Positions 23,690-33,217 of a stretch of 64,000 nt of DNA are shown here, one piece after another. How positions within the stretch are numbered: the first letter of the stretch is position 1; the number at the start of each line of letters is the position of its first letter. The translations under genes were made by a program, and so were the position numbers. Where the stretch lies: the NCBI GenBank assembly GCA_028641055.1, contig CM054062.1, positions 142,642,682 through 142,706,681 of the forward strand, given 5' to 3'. The DNA is from Alopecurus myosuroides. Taxonomy: Eukaryota > Streptophyta > Magnoliopsida > Poales > Poaceae. A model generated the notes under the pieces. The model saw only the letters and a list, made by a program, of their open reading frames with translations. It searched no databases and was not told where the DNA came from.

Positions 23690-24076
23690 GCCCGGGTGGA
23701 AAAGCTTATCCTAACGGGCGAAACCCGGGAGGTGCGGAGTAATAGTTGGCTATTTTGAAATTTGAAAAACACGCTTTATGCGTAGTCAGATATGATCCAG
23801 AGAGAAAGGAAGGGGAAATCTCCTTCCTGATATCATCGATAATTATCAAGAAAGATGTGAAATTATGGAGTTTTCTATTAAGACTCAAATCTGGAAGATT
23901 AAGGGAGAACCTTTAATGGAGAGCCGGGTCATTACCTGACCCCCTTGGTACCAATCTCAGCCATTCGTCAACGTATTGTGTCTTGACCTTCATGTGTTTG
24001 TGTCTAACATTTCTGTAGGGAATAGCCAGCGCTTCGAAGAGTAAATCTTGGAAGCCCCAGCTATTCTGGGGACTAC
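23690..24076. other. Non-coding 3' end of B internal region with polypurine tract
   Basis: I see no coding signal. It ends CTATTCTGGGGACTAC before the LTR, the plus-strand primer tract, which resembles those of Z (CGGGGACTAA) and A (CGGGGCTAC). Upstream promoter elements for the antisense gene would be here. Confidence 0.6.
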
Positions 24077-24533
24077 TGATGAGGGGATAGTAACCCGGTA
24101 TACCAATTCAAAGGTGTGATTCGGCCCAAAACGGCGGCTGGACCGGATCCGGCTAAGGACAAAGAAACTTCTGGAAGGCCCAAAGCTTGTAATGTTTGTA
24201 ACCCGGATTGTGGGTTACGGTAAGGAAAGTTAGAGTTTGTATGCAGAGTTCGAGTAGGGCTCAGGATGTGCCTTGTAGGGCAAGCCAAGGGGGGTACGGG
24301 TGCTATATAAACCGACCCCTGGGCTCAGCCTGAGAGAGATTCAAGTCATAGTTGTAACACCTGTTATCGAGTATCCAGCATAATTCATATTGAGATCCGG
24401 CGAGTTATTTTCCGGTTCTTAGATTGCTTTCCGCCATGTCTTCCTTCGAGCTAAACCCTCTCCCGAATACCTGTGTCGACTTGCCCCAAGATCAGTTACC
24501 CCCGGTAACATCTGCCGTGATTATCCCACGACA
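24077..24533 (+). repeat. 3' LTR of element B (457 bp)
   Basis: It is identical, base for base in my reading, to 14582-15038, including the TATA box (24303-24311) and the ATG (24436). It is followed by the AGACC duplication. Confidence 0.95.
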
Positions 24534-24538
24534 AGACC
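24534..24538. repeat. Target-site duplication of B, right copy
   Basis: AGACC directly follows the CA end of the 3' LTR of B and matches the left copy at 14577-14581 exactly. Five bases is the usual duplication size for LTR elements. Confidence 0.95.
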
Positions 24539-25148
24539 CATACCTCTCAGTATATGGGAGGTGAGGAGGACGCGTTCCTCGTCCTTTGGCGCGGGCTCGG
24601 ATTCGTCCTCCGGGATACGCCATTTGCCTTTCAGCACAAGCCCCTCCTTCTCCATTGTCGGAAGGAGGGATGGCGGAATACTGCTGGCACTCCAGTTGCC
24701 GGCAGTTTCCGCCTCGTCATCTACTCCGGCAGCGGCGGACGCTGCTGCCTCCGCAGCCGCAAGCTTGTCTCCGACGGGCGTAAGTTTCTCTTCCGCCGTC
24801 TCGGGCGCGAACGGCGGAGGAGGCGCGGAAGAAGACCCCGCAAGATCTGCGGCGACGGGACGGATTTCCTCGCCCGCCGTACTGCCAGTGGCCTTCGCCA
24901 GCTCGTCGACGGAGGCGTGCACCGGTGAATCCAACTGTGGATCCATCGTGTCGATGATCTCTTCGATGTCCTTTGCGACGGTGCGGGCTGGGGAAGAGCT
25001 TGGGTATGCCATCGATGGGCGGCGCGCGGTTGCTCCGGTGAGGTCTCGGGTGCGTTCGTGCACTCGGGAGGTGCTCTGCGAGAACTTGGGCGCTGGGAAT
25101 GGTGCTGCGAAGTGAGAGCGGAAGGTTTCCACGGAGGACGGAGGCGGC

Positions 25149-25156
25149 TATTTATA
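25149..25156 (-). promoter_or_regulatory. TATA box of A antisense gene
   Basis: The minus strand reads GGCTATAAATAGCC. The next ATG downstream on that strand is the gene's start at 25012, 137 bases away, so the leader has no upstream ATG. The octamer TATAAATA is identical in Z and B. Confidence 0.7.
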
Positions 25157-25159
25157 GCC

Positions 25160-25528
25160 GGAATCCCGTCACGATGCGTGCTAACGGCTCTTTTGACCGT
25201 TGGATGATCAACGCGTGTCACTCGCGGAAATTCCGGGAAATGAAACGACGGGTGATTATTGCTATCGCCTCGTTTCCCACGAGAATCTATCAGAGATATG
25301 TTTCTGGGTTTCCCGCCTGTAACCCAAACGTCCCTTACGTCAGCAAGATTAAAGCGCTGAAGTAGGAAGTTCCTTCTCCGCGAATATTCGTGGAAGAAAA
25401 GCCAGATTTTCTGGATTCCGAGTTTTGAGGAGAAAAAGAAGAATCAAGACTGCAGGCCGATATTTCTTGGAAAATATGCATTTGGCGAAAGACGGCGAAT
25501 CCGAGTCTTAATCCTTCTTCGGGGCTAC
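25160..25528. other. Non-coding end of A internal region with polypurine tract
   Basis: This stretch lies between the antisense TATA box and the 3' LTR. I see no coding signal. It ends CTTCTTCGGGGCTAC immediately before the LTR, the polypurine tract for plus-strand priming. The upstream promoter elements of the antisense gene would lie here. Confidence 0.6.
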
Positions 25529-26071
25529 TGTCGGATATATACCAACTAGGGGTATATTAGATGGTAGTCTAAAGTGCCGGATTACCAGGGTGGCCTAAAT
25601 GGTAATGGGCTATGGTCCATTAGGCGGCCCAGTAAGCTGATGCACAGAAGCCGGATTCTAGAAGAACCCGGATCGCGGCCCACGTGATCTGGCTTGGAGT
25701 AGAAGGCAGATTCCTTACTTTCCAAGTTTATAGTTACCGTAGTCTTCTAGGTTTCCTATTCTGTATGCCCTAATCCGGCTATTATATAAAGCCGGACGGG
25801 AGATATGATGGATAGCCAAGAAGCTAAAAGCTAACTCGCCGAGAGGTTGATCCTTGACGAGAAGCTAATAGAACCTCACGTTGTACTCTGTATTTACAGG
25901 CTTTAGTCCTGAATAGTGAGATTGCAGGAGTAGGAACGTCGCATTACTGCGTCGTACCGAACCTGGGTAAAAACCATGTGTCATTGTCCTTCGCACAATC
26001 ACGTCCCCCCACGTCTCTATCAGTAGTCTCATGGAACCCCCGTCTATGAATTCTACTACGATGTCTCGACA
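25529..26071 (+). repeat. 3' LTR of element A (543 bp)
   Basis: It starts TGTCGGATATATACCAACTA after CGGGGCTAC and ends ATGTCTCGACA. TATATAAA lies at 25784-25790. The right edge is set by the resumption of Athila-like LTR sequence CATCATGTCATG, which matches 42063 onward. The paired 5' LTR is outside the window, so age cannot be read. Confidence 0.8.
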
Positions 26072-26583
26072 CATCATGTCATGTATATGCATTATGGTGC
26101 AATCTCTATTTTGTCAATTTCCCAGATGTAGTTTGTTCACCCAGCATGTTATTTATCTGTTATGGAGAGACACCACTAGTGAACTACGGACCTCGGACCA
26201 TTCTTTTACACTGATAATACAACCTACTGCAAACACTATTCTTGTTCACTGGAAACATTGTTCTCATTTGATTCACTCCAAACAAACATCCTTTTCCATA
26301 CTATACGTCTAATCCTTTATTTTCAGCAAGACCGGTGAGATTGACAATCTCACTGTTTCATTGGGGCAAAGTATCTTGGTTGTGTTGTGTGAAGATTACA
26401 CGTTGCTGCTGAGCCTGGTAGTGCGACCTGCCAACATCAGCTGTCAACAACCTTCAGAAGTGATTTCTTTCTCCTACTGGTCCGATTAAACATTGGTTTA
26501 TTTCTTAGGGAAAATCTTGCTGATGTACTCATCATACCTTCCTCTTGGGATCTCCCAACAAACGTGCGTTCACACGCCATAAA
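26072..26583 (+). repeat. Element C: 3' part of an Athila-like LTR
   Basis: This aligns with D's LTR (42063-42159 continued at 57432-57812): CATCATGTCATG..GCAT, GGAGAGACACCACTAGTGA, CTATACGTCTAATC, GACAATCTCACTGT and CTCATCATACCTTCCTCTTGG. It stops about where that LTR ends, and Copia LTR sequence follows, so C is the right-hand LTR (or a solo LTR) inserted in F. A interrupts it on the left. The exact end is blurred by divergence (26580-26590). Confidence 0.75.
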
Positions 26584-28439
26584 TGATACCTGTAATCCCT
26601 CTGATGGTGTGCACACATACGCTCGGTCAACCCGTCAGCGCTCCGTCGTCCAGGACTCGGCACCGACGAAGAGATGTGGTCTTCTGGCGTAGCTAACTGG
26701 TAGCTTTAATCAACTGTGATTAGAGATATTATGAATCTGTAAGTTCTCAACACATGCGGGATAAGAGCTAATTGGATCTAGGTGTAATCGGGAGATTATA
26801 ACTCAAAACCCGATTAGAAGAGGCTCTAGTTCAATTAGAGGATCTCTAATGAGAAACTCTAATTGGATCATATAATTCTACTAGAGAGAGAGAGGCTTGA
26901 GAGCCAATTGTGTGTTTTTCTATCAGCCTTGGGGTGATTTATATAGTGGGAGGGAGGAGAGACTTTCCATAGATAGGGAGGAGTCCTAGTTGCACTAAGG
27001 GGTGGTGGCCGTACCAGGCCTCCTACCCCAACTCGGATTGGGAGGTGGAGTCCTCCTCCACCTCGTCTCTCCCTTCCTTGTTCTTTTTCCCTCTATTTCT
27101 ATTATCTATTTATCTCCAATAAAACACATACAAAAAACTAGGACAATGAGTACCAACTTGTAGAGCCCACCTAGCATCCTCCTAAAATAGGGTTCGGCCA
27201 TGAGGGGGACGCTTGCCCCCTCCCAACACTTCTTCCTTATTTGGAAAGTCCCTGAAACTCCTCTGGAACCACTTGACCCTATAGATAAAATGATTGATAT
27301 TATCCAACAATGTTAGAAACATATTTATAACACCCCGGGACATCTCATGTCCTCCGTTACCTCTCATATAAATTATGCCCAACACTGGCATAATTTCTCT
27401 GTTATAGTAACTTCCCTGAAACCACTCCAATCGACATAGGACTTGTTTCTATGATATCGTAACGACATCGAACATTCATAAACCAATAATAACATAATAT
27501 TTTTCTCAATAAAAGGTCGGCATGGCTTAAGCTGGTGACCTGTAAAGGCTCGATAACACACATACATGTTCAGGAACTTACCAAACAATGACCAATAACG
27601 GGATCGTGGACGTCCATGCTGGCTCCTGTGTGTTCCCGAAGAACAAGGGAACCTTATAAGATAATCATTGAATTTATTCCCTTAATAACTTCACGAAACC
27701 AATGATATCACGAGGTGAGACTATGTGATCTGTTCTGATCAAACTCTTTGATCATAACACATAAAACTCATTTACCGATATCGTTCTTTTTTCTCATCCA
27801 TATCCCCGATGACCCTATGATAAATAAGACTGTGTCCGGCTAGACGATACGTCATCGGTGATACTGAGAAGGCCAGTGAATGTATCTCTATATCGTATAG
27901 AGGAGTGAAGTACTAGTCTTGAATGATCTCAGTGAATACATCTCTATATCGTTTAGAGGAGTGAAGTACTAGATATCACAGTTGTAATCCCCAGTTACAA
28001 CAAGACGGTTGATGATATCCAAAGTATAATTGTGAATTGTGAGGTAACTAGATATTCTCATAGTATAGGAATTATAGTCAATGTTAACTTTATATGTATT
28101 TGCAAAAATACATTATGATTGTTTAGTCTGTTTTAGCAACAAGATACACTTGGGTCGTTCAGTACTATTGTTACCCTAACAGCAAACACTTATGTTTTGC
28201 TAGACTTTCATCCAAGTTCATGATCAAGAAAATTTGATCATCTCAAAAACCATTAGCTAAGCTTAGAGACAAGATTAGGAAATCTGTTTGTTTATGTCTT
28301 CACACTCATACAAAGATTTTATTTTAAAACTCACTTTTCAAGGGCTATAGCGGTTCTAGTATGATGACATAAACCTAATTCTGAACTTGGAGATAGAATA
28401 ATAACTGAATATTATTGTATCTAGGCCATACCTCCAATA
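26584..28439 (-). repeat. 3' LTR of F, its distal about 220 bases cut off by C
   Basis: This matches 33435-35206 in order: AATCCCTCTGATGGTGTGC, CAACCCGTCAGCGCTCC, TCAACTGTGATTAGAG and CTTCTTCCTTATTTGGAAA. It ends on the plus strand at CCTCCAATA, where the expected CCTCCAACA has one change. The adjoining GTCACTCACTTGCGCTAG is a degenerate polypurine tract on the minus strand. Confidence 0.75.
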
Positions 28440-31083
28440 GTCACTCACTTGCGCTAGAGGCAATTAATACTCTAGTTAGTATGATGACATAACACCTATG
28501 GAATTCTAGTGTTACTCACACTATGCATGTTGTACCTTAGACTTCTGTCTTTCATATTTTGATCTCATCAACTTGTTTTTGGATTTATTTGGAATTGGAT
28601 TTGTGCGAACCTGGTTCCATGACAATATTAATAATTCAAGCGTATCCGAATTAATTATTATACAATCATTTGAAATCTCACTAAGTCAAATGACCTTTAT
28701 CCAATAACTTCCAATCAACAATGTCTAACATTGAGTTGCAACTATCAATAGCAAAATATTGTAGAGTCAACTCATAATACTCTAATGTTGATTATTACAA
28801 AACATACGTTATTATCAATTGAAGAATCCTAATTTGAGTTAAAATCAATGAAGATTAGATTTTGTAATTCCACCACAAATACATATGTGAATACTTCTCA
28901 CAATATTATTTGTAGCTATACAGAATTCCACTAAGTTGTTTATAGCTTGTAATATCACCGTTGAATATTTATGTGAGATATTTCTCAACACAATATTACT
29001 TGGTTTTATTTACAAACAATTAACTACATAAGAAACACTTTTTATCAAGTCTTTCTCCTTTATACCGGATTGACTAAAACAACGTAGTCAACAGAAATTT
29101 ACCGGTTCTTGTGTGCTTCTACTTTTATGACTATAGATCGTTCAAATCACAAAATATTATGATTTGATCTTTTTTATATTTTTCTCACCAATGACTGCGA
29201 AGGTCATGTTTATAGAAAAATATCATGTCATTTTTTGTTTTGAGACAAAATAATTTTATCTCAATGTAATTTGAAATTTCTACCAAAATTACTTTTAGAA
29301 CACCCATCATATTCATGTTTATTATATTCCTCAATCTATCTCATAGATCCTGAAATTAATAAGAAATTTTCTGATATTGCGTTTAAATCTTTTTAAAATC
29401 TTTTCCATGAGGTATCTTTCTTTTAATTAGGCTCAGCCAAATTAAAAGATCATAATCAGCTCCCACTAGCTTTTAAGTCCGTTCACTTTATATAATCAAA
29501 AATAAATTCCTTCTTGTTTCATTAATACGATTGAACTAATACTCATACTTGTCATATTTCCGATTACTCTAGTGATAAAAAATTTAATTACACTTAGCAA
29601 AATAGTTTGCTAATTGATCCAATAACATCACCAAGCAATTGATATGATCAGTTTTCAACTCATCATTATAATTTATTTATACTTTATAAAACAATTTTAT
29701 CAATACTAGCTTTATGAATATAAAATATTCATATATGTTTTTCTTGTGAAAATATTCATTTTGTTTGTGATTTTAAAATACTCCAACTTACTCTCAAGAT
29801 AAAATTTTGGATTCAAAATAAATATCTTCGTTTAACATGGATCTCTATGATAATCCAATATCATATATTTATGATTACTATTATCGTGTTTTTTTTCACA
29901 TTGTGGTCATTATCTTGGAATTTTGATGACTACATCACAAAGTGAATATTACATCAAATTTCTCATATGACCTTCATTCAAATATCAAGTTTGAAATTTA
30001 TGTATCTCATACATAAATTCCTGGATAAGGTGATGAATTGGAAATATTTGCATATTACTCATTTCATTCAATCCTTCTCAAAAGATTCACAATCTTAACA
30101 TAATATAATTTCTGCATCTCTTTCATCTGAAGACACTTTTCTCCTTGATCCAATGTGTTTAAATCACATGGAGTTAAGAGAGGAAATTTACTACCAATAT
30201 CTTATTGGTTTTATGCAAATTTTTTAATCAATTCTGCTTCATGCTTGAGAAATATTGATTACTAGTAACTTATCATTAAAATAAAACTAAGTTAATTAAT
30301 GACATAGTCCCAACTTCAACAAAAAACAAAATAATTTTTTTTAGCGGGTTGAGAATTATTTTCGTTTCACGCTATCACTTTATCACACACAGACATTTGA
30401 TAATTATAACATTTCTTAAATCCTTGTCTCACAAAGTTTTTATTATCACGATAATTTTGAATATCTGAAAATTAATCATGAGTAAGTTTTTACTATGAAC
30501 ATATTCTTTGTCAACCATGTTAATATCTATTAAGTCCTTTTCTACTTTAGTCAAATTTCTTTGATCTCGGTTTTTTATTCAAAATACTCCGACTGACTTT
30601 TATGAAACATTCAAACTTCAATTATTTCATCTATTCAACTTCATCAATATGATTATCTTATCATATTGATTCTTTAATGGAATTAAGTCAATTGAGAAAA
30701 CATCCATGACTTATGTGAATTTCGAAATTCACAAGTGCCTAGTACTTGATGGATTTTGTCCATATTAAATATTTTGGGGGCAGTCTTTCAACCTTGATAA
30801 ATCAAATAAAAGAATTATCTCCAATTTATTTAACAAGTCATAAAACTATTACTCAAACTTGAGCAATAATTTGAATCAAAATATTCAAGACTTAATAATA
30901 AAACGAATTGACGTAACATAATAAAGAAGATCGTAAACTTTGAATTCCCAAGCTTGGAATTATCAACATATTTTATAATTCGAATTCAACAAGGTATACG
31001 AACATAAAATATTCATTACATAATGATTGAACTCAAAACATAACTATTATTTCGAAGTCCTAGTGGTGATCCTCTTTACTGAC
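28440..31083. other. AT-rich interior of F with no recognisable coding
   Basis: About 2.6 kb, strongly AT-rich, with stops in all frames. I found no pol motif, no clear terminal inverted repeat and no tandem array. It occupies the place where Copia pol would be, so it is either replaced or decayed sequence of a large-derivative (LARD-like) element. Confidence 0.5.
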
Positions 31084-31600
31084 TTAGGACTTCGCGGATG
31101 ATGAAGTTGGTGTGGCACCATTATTGCGTCTTCCACTGCTCCTTCCACGCTTGCCACCTCTCTTGCCTCTTCTCCTTCTCACTCTGCAATAAACTGCAAA
31201 TTGAAAAAATTTAGTATCCAATACCAAAATATCTTTGAGATGAGAAAATATCAATAACTCGTGTGGACTTGCCACTTCTCTTTGTCTTTGGTGCAACCAT
31301 CATGGCATGAATGAAAACATCCATCTCAGATGACATGAGCATCTACAAGACTTCTTCAACTAGCTTCTCTATATCCATCAGATTATAGACGACCACAAAT
31401 CCCAAGTAATGTGATGGAAGTGACATGAGGATTGTGTCAACTGCTAGCATTTTTAGAATTGTAAAACCAATATCCTTAAGATTTTGTACTATCCCTGTGA
31501 ACTTATCCTTGTGCTCCCTCAAAGGCCTAAGGCAATTGAGTTTTCACCTTAACCGTTCAACATAAAGTTTGTGATGACCCGGACAGAGTTGCAGAGAGAA
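31084..31600 (-). pseudogene. Copia gag remnant of F
   Basis: On the minus strand, broken frames around 31600-31300 read like the end of a Copia gag (EHKDKFTGIVQNLKDIGF, MSLPSHYLGFVVVYNLMDI). They are followed by a Lys/Arg/Gly-rich tail at 31296-31084 (RRRRGKRGGKRGRSSGRRNN) comparable to the basic region before the gag zinc knuckle. Frameshifts and a stop in the LVEEVL region make it non-functional. The match to the gag-polypeptide family of Copia elements is from memory of its LPPSY and G(F/Y) motifs. Confidence 0.6.
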
Positions 31601-33204
31601 CCGAGCCTTCAAAGCTTCCATGAGAAGGAAGGGATGATAGTGTGGGTAACTATCACTCAACTGAGAACTCAATCTTTCCACCATGATCATATAAACTTGA
31701 TACTCATCATCTCGCTATGGAGAATACTCTCCATCAGGTGCCGGAACTTCAGTGTCAGCACATGCTCTACCCCAAAACTTCTGAGAGTAGCTCTCAAATC
31801 TTGATCCCAATCACAGAAGTTCATGCTTTTCCTTAGTTACAGTTTTAAACGGGATCCATCTCTACAATAAAACATTTTTATTTACACATTTGATTTCAAA
31901 ATTAATTTGCACTACTTAATTCGATAAAATTGATATCAAGATATGCTCCCACTAAAACAGATATTACTCATAATAAACTTTCAGTGAAACGATATCCTGA
32001 TAAATTATGACAGGAAGGATGGATACATCTCCACCAATCACAACCTAAAGGGTAGGCCACCATGACAATCACACAATGTGATTCGCGCTCATCTTTTGAT
32101 GATTGTGTTCCAAGCTCATAACTAGTTATGCCTGAATGTCAAGACAACCATCTAATACCGCTTGTATGAATTGATCCTTGGATATGAGTGATTAATCCAT
32201 ACCCTCCTGCAGATGATAAGAATGCATTGACCCTTGGATACAAGTGATGGACGCAAACTCAAGTCTGTTATGACTGTTGCTATAGGATGGGAGAACACGA
32301 ACAACCTTGATATTTTTATGTGAGGAATCACCCTAATAAACGAATACTTTGCAATCAAGGTGCAATCAACAAAAGATAAACATCACAGGAAACTTATAAT
32401 TCGTGCGATTCAGTATAGCCTTTGTTCTTTGGGGATTTATTGATGCATCTCCAACGAGGATCCTCCTTAGCCTTTATTCTCGCCATAGAAGAAAATCTGA
32501 GGAAATACCGTTGCGGTGAAAATTTCTTCGAGTTTTTTAATGAAGGAGAAACGAACACTTTCTCCTATCATGTACTTCCTTTGAGCTCCGCGATAAACGC
32601 ATGATTTTTGATGTCTAACAATGAAAATCCTTTGGCATTGTCCATCATGTCAAAACAAAGTAACACCATAGCTATACCAATCCACACGCACACTCTGCAA
32701 AAACAATTTAGACACCTCTAACGTTTTGTTTGCATGTTTTAGCGTCACTGTAGGTTCTACGATTAACTATCGTTGTCACCTATGCGGTTCGAGGTATGTT
32801 AATTTTCATTGCTAGATTAGCTTTGTGGGGTGATTGAAACACAAACATTACGAAAACATCTTGAGCCTCAGTCTGAACTTATTCATAACCATGACCCACG
32901 TGTGGATCCAATACATATGCCCCTTCCACCATGTCATTATATGAGACCAACTATGGTGCGACCCAAAACTATTGAAGAACTTATTCGGATCAAACGAGTT
33001 ATGCCAGGGGCAACTAGATCGTCCTAGAATTGGTAGAAGTTTGTAAAAAGCCATACCATGTCGCTGGAAACAAAACAAACATGGCTTATTGCGAAGCAAC
33101 AAAAAGAAAGTGAATATTACAACGCTTTCTAATATACTTGCACAATCTTATACAATACCCACAAAAAAATGTGCTCTAGATCCAATCGTATCTATGCATA
33201 GTAT
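31601..33204. other. 5' interior of F, decayed
   Basis: This lies between the gag remnant and the primer-binding site and is expected to hold leader and gag N-terminus. Only short, unconvincing frames are present. A diverged pair, GATCCTTGGATATGAGTGAT (32173) and GACCCTTGGATACAAGTGAT (32230), is a small local duplication. Confidence 0.45.
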
Positions 33205-33216
33205 GCTCTGATACCA
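33205..33216 (-). other. Primer-binding site of F
   Basis: The plus strand GCTCTGATACCA is the reverse complement of TGGTATCAGAGC, the classic initiator-Met tRNA primer site. It sits one base from the LTR, fixing F on the minus strand. Confidence 0.9.
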
Positions 33217-33217
33217 C

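Larger units (their letters stand above)
14582..24533 (+). mobile_element. Element B: complete, young, non-autonomous Tat-like retrotransposon
   Basis: B is 9952 bp with two 457-bp LTRs that I could align without a single difference, a primer-binding site, a gag-protease frame (14941-18636, one stop), a non-coding spacer, an open seven-coding-exon antisense gene (19682-22910) with a 5' UTR exon, and a polypurine tract before the 3' LTR. The pol frame ends shortly after the first reverse-transcriptase motif, so RT, RNase H and integrase are deleted. Identical LTRs mean a very recent insertion. It must have moved using enzymes of a related element. It is inserted in exon 1 of the A antisense gene. 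Confidence 0.95.
12089..25012 (-). pseudogene. A antisense gene: spliced Transposase_28-like / coiled-coil protein, split by B
   Basis: Exons on the minus strand are 25012-24539 joined in frame to 14581-13883 (exon 1, cut by element B), then 13798-13653, 13568-13217, 13102-12964, 12870-12622 and 12528-12089. Introns are GT-AG and all five phases match, giving 832 codons. A single premature TAG lies at 13001-13003. Exon 1 (391 codons) has an Ala/Glu-rich start and the Transposase_28-like domain (ILAHYNIQPHNLPPNSILYL, CWLERRIQPLANHGARLLCE). Exon 3 is acidic, exon 5 is coiled coil, and exon 6 has RMALGLMRMHYP...VASGIP and an acidic tail DDSSEEDSDA. The start is the first ATG after a TATA box. 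It is dead now because of B and the stop. Function is unknown. Confidence 0.75.
6541..26071 (+). mobile_element. Element A: Tat-like Gypsy LTR retrotransposon, split by Z and B
   Basis: The visible parts are a 5'-truncated gag, protease, reverse transcriptase, RNase H, a second RNase H, integrase (to 11437), a 650-bp spacer, a minus-strand multi-exon gene (12089-25012, interrupted by B at 14582-24533), a polypurine stretch and the 3' LTR (25529-26071). The 5' part is beyond Z, outside the window. The double RNase H and the antisense gene between pol and 3' LTR place it in the Tat lineage. Its right edge abuts Athila-like LTR sequence (C) that matches the LTR of D in register, so A inserted into C. 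Confidence 0.85.

Noticed and set aside
24554..25115. Plus-strand frames of 124 and 184 codons
   Set aside because: Shadows of exon 1 of the A antisense gene in Ala-rich, GC-rich sequence.
26072..26583. Independent element starting at 26072
   Set aside because: It aligns in order with the D LTR, so it is an LTR remnant interrupted by A rather than a new element.
28440..31083. Hidden MITE or Helitron in the AT-rich interior of F
   Set aside because: I looked for paired terminal inverted repeats with TA or TAA duplications and for a CTRR end with hairpin and found nothing convincing by eye.
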